Assembly (NCBI RefSeq): GCF_902859625.1
Contig: NZ_CADIJX010000002.1
Span: 248,001 to 312,000, forward strand
Source of the DNA: Achromobacter pestifer
GTDB lineage: Bacteria; Pseudomonadota; Gammaproteobacteria; Burkholderiales; Burkholderiaceae_B
Direction: 5' to 3'
DNA length: 64,000 bases
Shown: positions 25,257 through 33,843 of the stretch, piece after piece
Layout: the number at the start of each line of letters is the position of its first letter
Numbering within the stretch: the first letter of the stretch is position 1
Notes under the pieces: generated by a model
What the model saw: the letters and a program-made list of their open reading frames with translations, nothing else
The model's database searches: none
What the model was told of the DNA's origin: nothing
Translations under genes and position numbers: made by a program

Positions 25257-26264
25257 TCAGCCCTTGTAAAGCATGGACGCCACGTCGACCTTTTGGGCAA
25301 AGATGCCCTTGTCCGTGAACAGGTCGAAGAATTTCTGGAAGTACGCGATGTCGCTGGGCGTGAACTCGTTGTAGAGCGTGTAGGCAGCCAACGGAACTTC
25401 GTTGGTCATGGGGCCTTCGATGGCGGTGTAGCCCTTCATGAACGGGCGTGCCTCTTCCGGCTTGGTGCGGATCAGTTCAATGCCGCGCGCATAGGCGGCG
25501 ATGAATTTCTTGCTTTCTTCGGGGTGCTTTTTCAGGAAGGCGGTGGTCAAAGACGCTGATCCGCCGAACCACGGCGCCATTGGGTCGCCCAAGACGTACT
25601 TGGCGATGACACCGGTTTCCAGCACGCGCGTCGTGCCGTTCAAGCGGCCCACCGTGCCCGTGGGCTCCAGGGTGTAGCAGGCATCCAACTGGCCGGCAGC
25701 AACCGCGGCGACGTGCTGGCTGATCGCCAACTCGACCACGGTTGCCCCGGTTGCGCCGGCGCGCTCCAGTACTGCTTTGGCCAGCGTGGCGTTCTGGATG
25801 CCGGGTCCAGATCCGACCTTTTTCCCCTTGAGGTCTGCTATGGATGTGATGGGACTGTCTTTCGCGACAATGAACTCGTCCAGCACGTTCTTGGCGTTGC
25901 TGGGGTTGGACGCGAAAATCTTGAACAGGCCAGGCGAGGCAATTTCGCCGATGGCCAGATTGGCCGAGCCCGTGCCGTTGGCGCTGCCATCGGCGCGTCC
26001 AGCCAGCATGGCCTCCATGACTTGTTGCGCGCCAGCGAACTTCAGCGGTTCGACGTTCAGGCCGGCCTCCTTGAAGTAGCCTTTTTCGACGGCGGCATAA
26101 AAGGGCAGGCCTGCGGCGACGGGCCAGAAGCCGATGCGGATCACGGGGCCCGATTGCGCGCGGACCAGCGCGGGGGCGGCCAGCGTTGCGGCTCCCATCG
26201 CGGCTCCCTGGATCAGGCGGCGGCGGGTGGCGTTGAAGGCAAAGGGCGCATTGCGGTTGATCAT
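25257..26264 (-). CDS. ABC transporter substrate-binding protein (SsuA/TauA/THI5-like)
   Basis: 335-residue periplasmic binding protein. The N-terminus NATRRRLIQGAAMGAATLAAPALVRA is a twin-arginine-like signal. The mature part (VIRIGFWPVAAGLPFYAAVEKGYFKEAGLNVE) is the typical NMT1/THI5-like fold of nitrate, sulfonate and aromatic ABC importers. AGRADGSANGTGS and IADLKGKKVGSGPGIQNA are ligand-loop regions of the family. It is the first gene of a minus-strand operon with permease, ATPase, atzG, atzE and GntR. The ligand is inferred to be a ureide or amide compound hydrolysed by AtzE, not known. Confidence 0.88.
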   Translation of the reverse strand: MINRNAPFAFNATRRRLIQGAAMGAATLAAPALVRAQSGPVIRIGFWPVAAGLPFYAAVEKGYFKEAGLNVEPLKFAGAQQVMEAMLAGRADGSANGTGSANLAIGEIASPGLFKIFASNPSNAKNVLDEFIVAKDSPITSIADLKGKKVGSGPGIQNATLAKAVLERAGATGATVVELAISQHVAAVAAGQLDACYTLEPTGTVGRLNGTTRVLETGVIAKYVLGDPMAPWFGGSASLTTAFLKKHPEESKKFIAAYARGIELIRTKPEEARPFMKGYTAIEGPMTNEVPLAAYTLYNEFTPSDIAYFQKFFDLFTDKGIFAQKVDVASMLYKG

Positions 26265-26581
26265 GGAGGCTCCTGGCGGTTTGCTGCGGATCTTGATGGC
26301 ACTCGTCTTGTAGACAAGCTTGCATACCAGTCATCAAGCAAGACCCGTGCCAGCTTGTTGCCGGAGGCGGTTTCCCTATGAGGCCGGGCTGGACGGGCCT
26401 CGGCCTGGTGCTCGTCATGAACCACTTTGGTGCATGGCGCACCACTGAAGGGGACACAACCTTCGCAATGGGCCGCCGGACCGGCTGGTGGGGCGAGGCA
26501 GTAGCATGTATGCCTGCCCGGACCTATCGCGTCCGGGAGTTGACGAAAATAATGGGCGCCGCCAGTGGGCGCCGGTTCACT
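26265..26581. other. divergent intergenic region between the ABC operon and a LysR gene
   Basis: 317 bases without a supported gene. It contains the GntR-type palindrome at 26307-26318 near the ABC operon. The rest holds no clear hairpin or RNA. Upstream in-frame codons of the LysR gene run through it, but the composition is not protein-like. Confidence 0.5.
26307..26318. promoter_or_regulatory. predicted GntR/FCD operator
   Basis: CTTGTAGACAAG is a perfect palindrome of the kind (T)TGT-NN-ACA(A) bound by FadR/FCD-type GntR proteins. It lies 43 bases upstream of the ABC binding-protein start, a place where repression would block the promoter. The GntR gene is the last gene of the same unit. 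The assignment is inferred. Confidence 0.45.
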
Positions 26582-27493
26582 ATGAATACGCGCTTTGTTG
26601 AAGCATTCCTGTGGTCGGCCCGGCTGGGCAGTTTCCGTGCCGCCAGCGACCGTCTGCACATTACCCAGGCCGCGGTGGCCAATCGCATCGCGTCGCTGGA
26701 AGAGGACATCGGTGCGCGCCTGTTCGAGCGCGACGCCAAGGAACTGCGCCTGACCTCGGTCGGCACTCGGCTGCTGGACTACGGTGAACGCCTGCTGGAA
26801 ATTCGCCAGCAGATCCTGTCCTTGGGCAAGCGGGGCGACGAAGTCTTCGGCCTGGTTCGCATCGGCGCGATCGAAACGGTCGTGCACACCTGGCTGATCG
26901 GCTTCTTGACGAACCTGCGGTCCACGTATCCGGGCATCGAGGTGCAATTGACGTCCGAAACCACGCGGGGACTGCATCGGGGGCTGCGGGAAGGGGCGCT
27001 GGACATCGCGCTGCAAACGGATTTGCTGAGCGATTCGGGGATCATCAGCACGGCCTGTCTGCCCATGGAAATGGGCTGGGTAGGGCGCGCGGGCGACGAG
27101 GAATCGTTGACCGTGCAGCAATTGCTGAGTGAACCCGTGCTGACCATGAGCCCCGGTTCGCAGCCGCACGAAGCGCTGAAGGCGCTGTACCGCGAGGTTG
27201 GGATGCCGCAAGGCAAGGTGCATTGCGTCAGTTCCATTTCGGCCTTGGCGCGGCTGGTGAAAAGCGGCTTTGGCCGCGCGCTGGTGCCGCTGCCGCCTAT
27301 CTATGAATACGTGGCGCGAGGCGAAGTGCAAGTGATCCGCAGCGACATGCCGGTGCCACCGCAACTGCTGGTGGTGAGTTACCTGGATAGCGCCGGCTCG
27401 GACGCGATCCGGCTGGTGGCGGAACTGGCCAGCCGCGCCTCGGATCAGTTCACCACGTCGGTGGTGGAACCGCGTTTCGGCTCCGCGCAATAG
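26582..27493 (+). CDS. LysR family transcriptional regulator
   Basis: 303 residues from ATG 26582. The helix-turn-helix is MNTRFVEAFLWSARLGSFRAASDRLHITQAAVANRIASLEEDIG (1-44), followed by a linker helix and an effector-binding domain (about 90-290). It is divergent from the ABC operon, and a DUF4286-like gene and an MHS transporter gene follow on the same strand, so it may control either side. A longer upstream extension in the same frame is disregarded, since the LysR fold begins here. Confidence 0.9.
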   Translation: MNTRFVEAFLWSARLGSFRAASDRLHITQAAVANRIASLEEDIGARLFERDAKELRLTSVGTRLLDYGERLLEIRQQILSLGKRGDEVFGLVRIGAIETVVHTWLIGFLTNLRSTYPGIEVQLTSETTRGLHRGLREGALDIALQTDLLSDSGIISTACLPMEMGWVGRAGDEESLTVQQLLSEPVLTMSPGSQPHEALKALYREVGMPQGKVHCVSSISALARLVKSGFGRALVPLPPIYEYVARGEVQVIRSDMPVPPQLLVVSYLDSAGSDAIRLVAELASRASDQFTTSVVEPRFGSAQ

Positions 27494-27617
27494 TGTTATC
27501 CCTAGGGCGGCGCTCAGTAATTCTATTGCTGTGAGGAAGAATTAGTCGTTTGTCCTTACCCTGCCCGGCGGACGAAGATGGGGCCTTCTGAAATCGAAGG
27601 AACCAGGTCTTCCGTTT

Positions 27618-28289
27618 ATGAGCCACTCTGTCGCATCCGCTTTGATTCCCAATGGTTTGCTGTTCGTCGCGTCCGACGTGGACGCTGCCGACGAGCCTGA
27701 TTTCAACCGCTGGTACGACCGCGAACATGTCGAGGAGCGCGTTCGCATCCCCGGCTTCCTGTCGGGCGCGCGCTATGTGTCGCGCCAGGGCGGACGCAAG
27801 TACCTGGGCCTGTACCGCACGGACTCGCTTGCCGCCTTCTCCACCGCAGGCTACCGCGCCGCGTTTGAGCGCCAGACGCCGTGGTCGGTCGCCAACCTGG
27901 ATCGCATGCGCGACCCGATGCGCCGTGTCTGCGCTGTCGAGGCGGTGACTGGTTTTGGTAGTGGCAGCCAGCTGGCCGTGCTGACGTTGCCGGCCGTTGA
28001 ACATGCGGAAGACTGCATCGCCAAGGCCCGCGAACTGGGCTTGGCCCTGGCCGAGGCGGATGGCTTCGTGCAGTCCTATTTGCTGGTGCCTGACACGAAG
28101 CTCAGCACGCCGCTGCCGCGCGAATCCACCGAACAGCGCATTCTTGCGCCGCTCTTCGTGGTGGAGGCAAGCACCGAATCCGCCGCGCAAGCGCTATGTG
28201 ATCGGGCTGCCGGCGCCTTCGCGACGAACGCCGCCAATGCCTGGCTGCTTGAACTGGGCTGGAAGCTGCACGCCTCGGACCTGCGCTGA
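27618..28289 (+). CDS. DUF4286-like dimeric alpha/beta-barrel protein
   Basis: 223 residues with two tandem ferredoxin-like repeats. The first (about 12-105) contains VASDVDAADEPDFNRWYDREHVEERVRIPGFLSGARYV, the EthD/DUF4286 signature. The second (about 115-215) is more divergent. Proteins of this kind often sit beside catabolic genes for aromatic or hydroxy acids and probably bind or turn over small organic acids; no activity can be read from sequence. It lies 51 bases upstream of the MHS transporter gene, so the two form a likely operon. Confidence 0.7.
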   Translation: MSHSVASALIPNGLLFVASDVDAADEPDFNRWYDREHVEERVRIPGFLSGARYVSRQGGRKYLGLYRTDSLAAFSTAGYRAAFERQTPWSVANLDRMRDPMRRVCAVEAVTGFGSGSQLAVLTLPAVEHAEDCIAKARELGLALAEADGFVQSYLLVPDTKLSTPLPRESTEQRILAPLFVVEASTESAAQALCDRAAGAFATNAANAWLLELGWKLHASDLR

Positions 28290-28340
28290 GTCCTTCCGCG
28301 CCACCCAATTTTTCGATTTACAACAATCAAGGGGAACCCC

Positions 28341-29660
28341 ATGGCTGAACAGACTTTGCCCGCCCAGGCGGCGTCCAGCACGGCGGCCGTGCCGAACAAG
28401 ATGCGGCGGCTGGCCATGGCCAGCTCGGTCGGCACCACGCTGGAGTGGTACGACTTCACCATCTACAACCTGATGGCGGCGCTGGTTTTCAACTCCATTT
28501 TCTTTCCGTCCTTCGATCCGCTGACAGGCACCATCCTGGCGTTCTCCACCTATGCGGTGGGCTACCTATCGCGGCCGCTGGGCGGTTTTGTCTTCGGTCA
28601 CCTGGGCGATCGCCTGGGGCGCAAGTTCGTGCTGGTCACGACGCTGGTCATCATGGGTATTTCGACCGGACTGATGGGCCTGTTGCCCACCTATGCGTCG
28701 TGGGGCGTCTGGGCGCCCGTGGCGCTGGTGGCGCTGCGCTTCGTGCAGGGCGTTGCCCTGGGCGGGGAATGGGCGGGCGCGGTGTTGCTGTCCATGGAAC
28801 ATGGCAAGCCGAACCAGCGCGGGCGCAATGCGTCGTTCACGCAGGTGGGGCCGTCGTGCGGCACGCTGATCGGCACCGGCTTCATTGCGCTGGTCACGGC
28901 ATTTGTCAGCGCCGAGGACTTCCAGGCCTGGGGCTGGCGCATTCCGTTCGTCTCCAGCGTGGCGCTGGTGATGTTCGGCCTGTGGCTGCGCCGTGGCGTG
29001 GAAGAAACGCCGGTGTTCCGGGAAATGGAAGCCCGCCGCGAGACCGCCAGCACGCCCATCAAGGAAGTACTGGGCCAGCACTGGCGCCAGCTGTTGATCG
29101 CGGGCGGTTCGCGCATCGGCTCGGACGTGTTGTATGCGCTGGTCGTGGTGTTCACGCTGACCTATGTGACGACGGTGCTGCATTTGTCGCGGCCGCTGGC
29201 GTTGACCGCCACGATGCTGGGCGCGGCGCTCAATGCGATAGCCGTGCCGCTGTGCGGGGCGCTGTCCGACAGGATTGGTCGTCGTCCCGTCTATCTGGCG
29301 GGCGCGGTGCTGGGCATGATCTGGGCGTTCGTGTTCTTCGTGTTGATGGACACGGCCCATCCCATCGCGATCTGCGCGGCGGTGGTGGTGGGCCTGCTGA
29401 TCCATGCGTTGATGTACGGGCCGCAAGCCGCCTTCATCACCGAGCAGTTCCCCGGGCGCGTGCGCTACGCGGGTTCGTCGCTGGCCTACACGCTGGCCGG
29501 TATCGTGGGCGGAGGCTTCGCGCCGTTGATCATCGCCAGCTTGTACAAATCCTGGGATTCGACCTTCGCGATTTCGCTGTATGTGGCAGCGGCGCTGGTG
29601 GTGACGGCGATTGCGCTGTTGGCGGCCAAGGAAACGGCCAAGGCGCCCTTGCAGCGCTGA
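28341..29660 (+). CDS. MFS transporter, metabolite:H+ symporter (MHS) family
   Basis: 439-residue transporter with 12 predicted membrane helices. MHS-family signatures are present: VGTTLEWYDFTIYN (about 31-44), GGFVFGHLGDRLGRKFVLV (about 80-98), and VQGVALGGEWAGAVLL (about 135-150). Family members (ShiA, KgtP, ProP) take up organic acids, shikimate or betaine with protons. The neighbouring DUF4286-like gene and the hydroxyacid dehydrogenase/aldolase cluster suggest an organic acid, which is inference. A terminator follows at 29716-29743. Confidence 0.92.
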   Translation: MAEQTLPAQAASSTAAVPNKMRRLAMASSVGTTLEWYDFTIYNLMAALVFNSIFFPSFDPLTGTILAFSTYAVGYLSRPLGGFVFGHLGDRLGRKFVLVTTLVIMGISTGLMGLLPTYASWGVWAPVALVALRFVQGVALGGEWAGAVLLSMEHGKPNQRGRNASFTQVGPSCGTLIGTGFIALVTAFVSAEDFQAWGWRIPFVSSVALVMFGLWLRRGVEETPVFREMEARRETASTPIKEVLGQHWRQLLIAGGSRIGSDVLYALVVVFTLTYVTTVLHLSRPLALTATMLGAALNAIAVPLCGALSDRIGRRPVYLAGAVLGMIWAFVFFVLMDTAHPIAICAAVVVGLLIHALMYGPQAAFITEQFPGRVRYAGSSLAYTLAGIVGGGFAPLIIASLYKSWDSTFAISLYVAAALVVTAIALLAAKETAKAPLQR

Positions 29661-29715
29661 TGGTGTTTCGCGCGTGGCCGTGCCACGCGCGGTTCCGAGA
29701 TGACTTCTGGATTTG

Positions 29716-29743
29716 GCCCGGACACTGCTCCGGGCTTTTTTTT
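29716..29743 (+). terminator. rho-independent terminator of the MHS transporter gene
   Basis: GCCCGGA/TCCGGGC arms around a 6-base loop, followed by eight T. Confidence 0.9.
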
Positions 29744-29766
29744 GCCTGCGCGACCCGAGAGCGGAA

Positions 29767-30756
29767 TCAGCCGATCAAGCGATGAACCAGCGGTTCGTCT
29801 TGCATCCAACGGCGCAGGTTGTCCAGGAACAAGCCCCGCACGCGGGCGGGGTTGCCATCCGAGAATCCTGCGCTGTGCGGCGTGACGATGACATTGTCCA
29901 GCGCCCATAGCGGGGATTCCGGCGGCAGGGGTTCCTGCTGGAACACGTCCAGGAAGGCGCCGCCCAGCCGGCCGGCCGCCAGGGCATCGATCAGGGCGGG
30001 TTCATCGATGACATGGCCGCGCGCCACGTTGATCACCGAAGCGTGCGCGGGCAGCGCGGCAAGCGCTCGCCTGTCAACCAGTTCCCGCGTGGCAGGCGTC
30101 AGCGGGCACGCCAGTACCAGCCAGTCCGCCTCGGGCAGCAAGCCGGGAAGCTCGCCGTACACCACGGTGCGCCGCGCCTGCGCCACGGGCGTTGCGGAGT
30201 GGCGCACGACTGACAGTGTCAGTCCCAGCGCAAGCAGCCATTCGCCGATGCGTTGGCCGATGCCGCCCCAGCCAACCACCACCGCATGTTGCCCGGCCAG
30301 ATCGCGGGGCGTACGCGGGCCCAGCAAGGGGCGCCACGCATGCTCGCGTTGATCGGCGGCCAGTTGGGGCAAACAGCGCGCCAGGGCCAGCACGCCGCCG
30401 ATGGCGGTTTGCGCCACCACGGCGTCGCTGGCACCTTGGGAGGTGGTGATGGCGACGCCGCGCGCATGCAGGCTTTGATAGATTTCCCGGTCGGCGCCCG
30501 CTGAATGCACGTGCGCCCAACGCAGCGCTGGCGCATCGCGCATCGCCTCGTAGTAGAGCGCCGTTTCGGGCGTGATCTGGAACTTGGTCGAGGCGCCAGT
30601 GATATCGCGGGAAACGAAGGCCACCTGGGCATCACTGGGCTTGCCATGCTGAGGGTGGCACAGCGTGTAGGGCTGGCCGCTGCCCGCCAGCGCCTGGTGC
30701 AGCGCGGGAGCCTCGGCGGGCGAGCACAGGATGCGGAGGTCGTCGTGTTGCGTCAT
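29767..30756 (-). CDS. D-2-hydroxyacid dehydrogenase (NAD-binding, GhrA-like)
   Basis: 329 residues. The Rossmann domain carries HAVVVGWGGIGQRIGEWLLALGL (about 156-178), the NAD(P)-binding GxGxxG. Catalytic-type residues lie in PLTPATRELVDRRALAALP and VINVARGHVIDEPALIDAL (the conserved Arg), then the His of VIVTPHSAGFS near the end, with FLDVFQQEPLPPESPLW before it. The layout fits glyoxylate/hydroxypyruvate or other D-2-oxoacid reductases. It is 6 bases downstream of the Bug receptor gene, in a minus-strand cluster with a class II aldolase. Confidence 0.88.
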   Translation of the reverse strand: MTQHDDLRILCSPAEAPALHQALAGSGQPYTLCHPQHGKPSDAQVAFVSRDITGASTKFQITPETALYYEAMRDAPALRWAHVHSAGADREIYQSLHARGVAITTSQGASDAVVAQTAIGGVLALARCLPQLAADQREHAWRPLLGPRTPRDLAGQHAVVVGWGGIGQRIGEWLLALGLTLSVVRHSATPVAQARRTVVYGELPGLLPEADWLVLACPLTPATRELVDRRALAALPAHASVINVARGHVIDEPALIDALAAGRLGGAFLDVFQQEPLPPESPLWALDNVIVTPHSAGFSDGNPARVRGLFLDNLRRWMQDEPLVHRLIG

Positions 30757-30762
30757 GGGAGG

Positions 30763-31719
30763 TCAGTTGGCTTGGGGATCAAACTTGCGCACCAGCGCGG
30801 CCCACTTGTCGTGTTCCTTCCGGATGAAGGCGGCGAATTGCGCCGGCGTGCCGCCGACGGGCTCGGCCCCTTCGCTCAGCATCTGCGCTTGCAGCGCCGG
30901 CAGGGCGGCATTGACTTCGCGGTTGATGGTGTCGACCACGACGGGCGGTGTGCCCTTGGGTGCAAAGAATCCAAACCAGGAGCCGGCGTCGAAGCCGGGG
31001 TAGCCGGATTCCGCGATGGTGGGCAGGTCGGGCAGGGTGGCCGAACGTTGCAGGGTGCTGACCGCAAGGGGGCGTAGCTTGCCGGCGCGGATTTGCCCGA
31101 TCACCGAGGGAATGGTGGCAAACATGAAGTCGATGCGTCCCGCCAGCAGGTCGTTGACGGCGTCTGCGCCCTTGTAGGGCACGTGGGTGGCTTCGACGCC
31201 CAGCTGATCCATCAGCATGTAGCTGGACAGGTGCGAGGACGTGCCCACGCCGGTGGAGCTGTAGTTCAGGTGGGATGCGGTCTTGACGTACTGGAGGAAG
31301 CTCTTGATGTCCTTGGCGGGGGACGAGGGCGGCACGACCAGCACATTGGGCACCGTGGCGATCTGCACCATCGGGATGAGGTCCGTCAGGGGGTCGAAGG
31401 ACAGTTTCGTCAGTGACGAATTCACCGCGATGGGCCCCACGGAATTGACGATGAGCGTGTGCCCGTCCGGGGCGGCACGCACGACGAATTCGGTGCCGAT
31501 GTTGCCGCCGGCCCCAGGTTTGTTCTCAACGACGAAAGACTGCCCCAGTTTCTTGGACAGCGAATTGGACATGCTGCGCGTCAGCGTGTCGGTCGTGCCG
31601 CCCGCAGTGAACGCCACAATGACCTTGACGGGTTTGTCGGGGTAGTCCGCCGCCACGGCGGGCGACGCACAGGCGCACGCCGCCACCGCGGCGGCGAGCA
31701 GGGCTCGGGCAGTGTTCAT
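30763..31719 (-). CDS. Bug-type (tripartite tricarboxylate transporter) substrate-binding protein
   Basis: 318-residue periplasmic receptor. Signal peptide MNTARALLAAAVAACACASPAVAA, then the Bug signature YPDKPVKVIVAFTAGGTTDTLTR (about 25-47) and the carboxylate-binding region VVENKPGAGGNIGTE (about 60-74). Bug proteins are greatly expanded in Bordetella and Achromobacter and bind organic acids or amides, often without a co-encoded TctAB transporter, as here. Its gene neighbours suggest a hydroxy-acid ligand. Confidence 0.92.
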   Translation of the reverse strand: MNTARALLAAAVAACACASPAVAADYPDKPVKVIVAFTAGGTTDTLTRSMSNSLSKKLGQSFVVENKPGAGGNIGTEFVVRAAPDGHTLIVNSVGPIAVNSSLTKLSFDPLTDLIPMVQIATVPNVLVVPPSSPAKDIKSFLQYVKTASHLNYSSTGVGTSSHLSSYMLMDQLGVEATHVPYKGADAVNDLLAGRIDFMFATIPSVIGQIRAGKLRPLAVSTLQRSATLPDLPTIAESGYPGFDAGSWFGFFAPKGTPPVVVDTINREVNAALPALQAQMLSEGAEPVGGTPAQFAAFIRKEHDKWAALVRKFDPQAN

Positions 31720-31798
31720 ATCGTCTCCGTTCGTGGTTGTTGTCTTGGTTTATGCAGCGCCGTGCCGCCACGTCGGCCGGCGCTGGGGAAAATCGATA

Positions 31799-32599
31799 TC
31801 AGTCCCGGAAGCCGGGATCCATGCGATCCAGTTTGCGCAACAGGGCCGGCCATTCCATGACGCCGTAGGGGCGTCGCGTGCCGGGCTGATAGTTGCTCCA
31901 GGTTTCTTCCAGCACGGCCGGGCTGACCGCCCGCAGGGAGGCGCCCGTGGCCATCGCCGCCAATTGCGCGCGGCACGCCAGTTCCAGTCGATGCATCCAG
32001 TTGAACGCCTCGCCCACGGTTCTGCCGACAGTCAACGCGCCATGGTTGCGCAGGATCAGCGCTTCACCCTGGCCCAGGTCTTGCAGCAGGGATTCCTGTT
32101 CCTTCAGGTCCAGCACCACCCCCTCGTAGTCGTGGTAGCCGATCTTCAGGAAGCGCATGGCGGTTTGCGTCAGCGGCAGCAAGCCACAATCCAGCGAGGC
32201 GACGGCCATGGACGCCCAGCTGTGCGTGTGGATCACGCAATCGACGTCATGACGCGCCGCATGTATGGCGCTGTGGATCACATAGCCTGCCTTGTTGATG
32301 CCATAGTCCAAGGCGCCAAAATCGGGCTTGGCCAGGATCGTGCCATCCAGATCCACCTTGATCAGGCAGGACGCCGTGATCTCTTCGTACATCATGCCGT
32401 AGGGGTTGATGAGGAAGGCGTTGTCTTCGCCCGGCACGCGCGCCGAGATGTGATTGGCCATCATGTCGGCCATGCCGTAGTGTTCAACCAGCCGGTAACA
32501 GGCGGCCAAATCCACGCGCGCCTGCCATTCCTGTTCGGAACAGTGGTGCCGCATGGAAGAAATGGGAAGCAAGCCCGGGCGTCGGGTGTCAGTCGTCAT
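31799..32599 (-). CDS. class II aldolase/adducin family protein
   Basis: 266 residues of the L-fuculose-phosphate aldolase-like fold. The zinc-binding HxH pair is in VIHTHSWASMAVASLD (about 138-153), and a further conserved His in LILRNHGALTVG (about 205-216). The segment HISARVPGEDNAFLINPYGMMYEEI (about 45-69) forms the active-site rim. Family members act as aldolases, epimerases or decarboxylases on small hydroxy- or sugar acids. It lies between a LysR gene and a Bug receptor gene in one direction. The 79-base gap before the Bug gene could hold a promoter. Confidence 0.88.
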   Translation of the reverse strand: MTTDTRRPGLLPISSMRHHCSEQEWQARVDLAACYRLVEHYGMADMMANHISARVPGEDNAFLINPYGMMYEEITASCLIKVDLDGTILAKPDFGALDYGINKAGYVIHSAIHAARHDVDCVIHTHSWASMAVASLDCGLLPLTQTAMRFLKIGYHDYEGVVLDLKEQESLLQDLGQGEALILRNHGALTVGRTVGEAFNWMHRLELACRAQLAAMATGASLRAVSPAVLEETWSNYQPGTRRPYGVMEWPALLRKLDRMDPGFRD

Positions 32600-32705
32600 C
32601 GGATTTCAAGAGGGTCCGTTGCCGCGGCACGATGCCGCCGCATCCATGAAGGCAATTTATCCGGGGGACCCTCGCCGGCCTAGCCATGCGGCCGGCATGG
32701 GGGCA

Positions 32706-33632
32706 TCACGAATCGAGAAGGGTGGCTCCGGGCCAGGCGCCGTGGCGCACCTGTGCGCGCATCACGTCGACCAGCACCACGCGCGCCGCCAGTGCGGCCG
32801 GCGACAGTTCTTCTTCATTGATGCAGTGCACGGCGTTGCGGCGAAACAGGAACGGGTCGTCAATGGGGTGCATGTTCAGCAGCCCGGCCTCGGCCCGCGC
32901 CACCGCGGCGCCCGGTTGGATGGTGGCAATGGCGTTGGCCTGCACCAGGTCCATCAGCGTGGTCAGGCCGTCGACTTCGACCTCGACCCAGGGTTCGATG
33001 CCTGCGCGTTCAAACGCGGCCTCTACCCAGGCGCGCAGGCCGTGCGCCTTGCTCGTCACCGCCAGTGGCAGGGCTGCCAACTGGGCAATGGTGACGGGTT
33101 GGCCGTCAGGCTGGGCGAACATTCCGCGCCGCGCCAGCAGGAATAGACGTTCGTCCAGGACCGGGATCGCGCTGCGCCCCTGGCCGCTGTCGTTCTGGAA
33201 CAGTACCGCCAGATCCAGCCGGCGGTTGTTCAGTTGTTCGCCCAGATTGCCCGACAGGCCTTCGACCAGATGCAGCCGCACGTTGGGATAACGCTCGGCC
33301 ATGCCGGCGTAGAACGGCTTGGCCAGCACCGATGCCGTGGTGGGGGCAAACCCCACGCTGACCATGCCGGACAGACGGGCTTCGCGCGCGGCGGCCATCG
33401 CGTTGTCCGCGTGGCGCAGCGTCAGCCGGGCCTGCCGCAGGAACGCCGTGCCCGCCGCCGTGGGGACCACGCCGGTGTGCGTGCGCATCAGCAGCCGCGT
33501 CGCCAGTTCGCTTTCCAGACGGCTGATCTGCTGGCTTAGCGCCGACGCGACCACGCCCAGGTCGCGCGCGGCGCGGCCGATGCTGCCCAATTCGGCCACG
33601 CGAACGAAGTAGCGAAGTTGGCGAAGTTCCAT
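32706..33632 (-). CDS. LysR family transcriptional regulator (nac/Cbl-like)
   Basis: 308 residues from the ATG at 33632 (MELRQLRYFVRVAELGSIGRAARDLGVVASALSQQISRLESELATRLL, the helix-turn-helix). The PBP-like domain follows (about 90-295). The pattern MELRQLRYFVRVAELGS resembles the Nac/TcuR subgroup. It reads in the same direction as the downstream aldolase, Bug and dehydrogenase genes and is the likely regulator of that cluster. The gap to the aldolase is 106 bases. Confidence 0.9.
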   Translation of the reverse strand: MELRQLRYFVRVAELGSIGRAARDLGVVASALSQQISRLESELATRLLMRTHTGVVPTAAGTAFLRQARLTLRHADNAMAAAREARLSGMVSVGFAPTTASVLAKPFYAGMAERYPNVRLHLVEGLSGNLGEQLNNRRLDLAVLFQNDSGQGRSAIPVLDERLFLLARRGMFAQPDGQPVTIAQLAALPLAVTSKAHGLRAWVEAAFERAGIEPWVEVEVDGLTTLMDLVQANAIATIQPGAAVARAEAGLLNMHPIDDPFLFRRNAVHCINEEELSPAALAARVVLVDVMRAQVRHGAWPGATLLDS

Positions 33633-33843
33633 AGCGGTGAAATCAGGGACGGGAATGGCGGATAGTAGCGGTGGAAGCCCTGTTTTCGGGAGGATTTGTC
33701 CGGGTCCGGTGTTCAAAAAAATGTCAGGTATCTGACTTTACGCTGAATCTCAAACGAAAATTGTTTACACTCGCATCCACAAAATTGAAGTCGGAATGGC
33801 CCGCCGTGGGGGCGGACACCGTTCGAGTTACGGGAGAAAGTTG

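Noticed and set aside
33745-33790. Fur box upstream of the imelysin operon
   Set aside because: The A/T-rich stretch has only a partial dyad (AAACGAAAATTGTTT); too weak to call without other evidence, although iron control of this operon is known in other bacteria.
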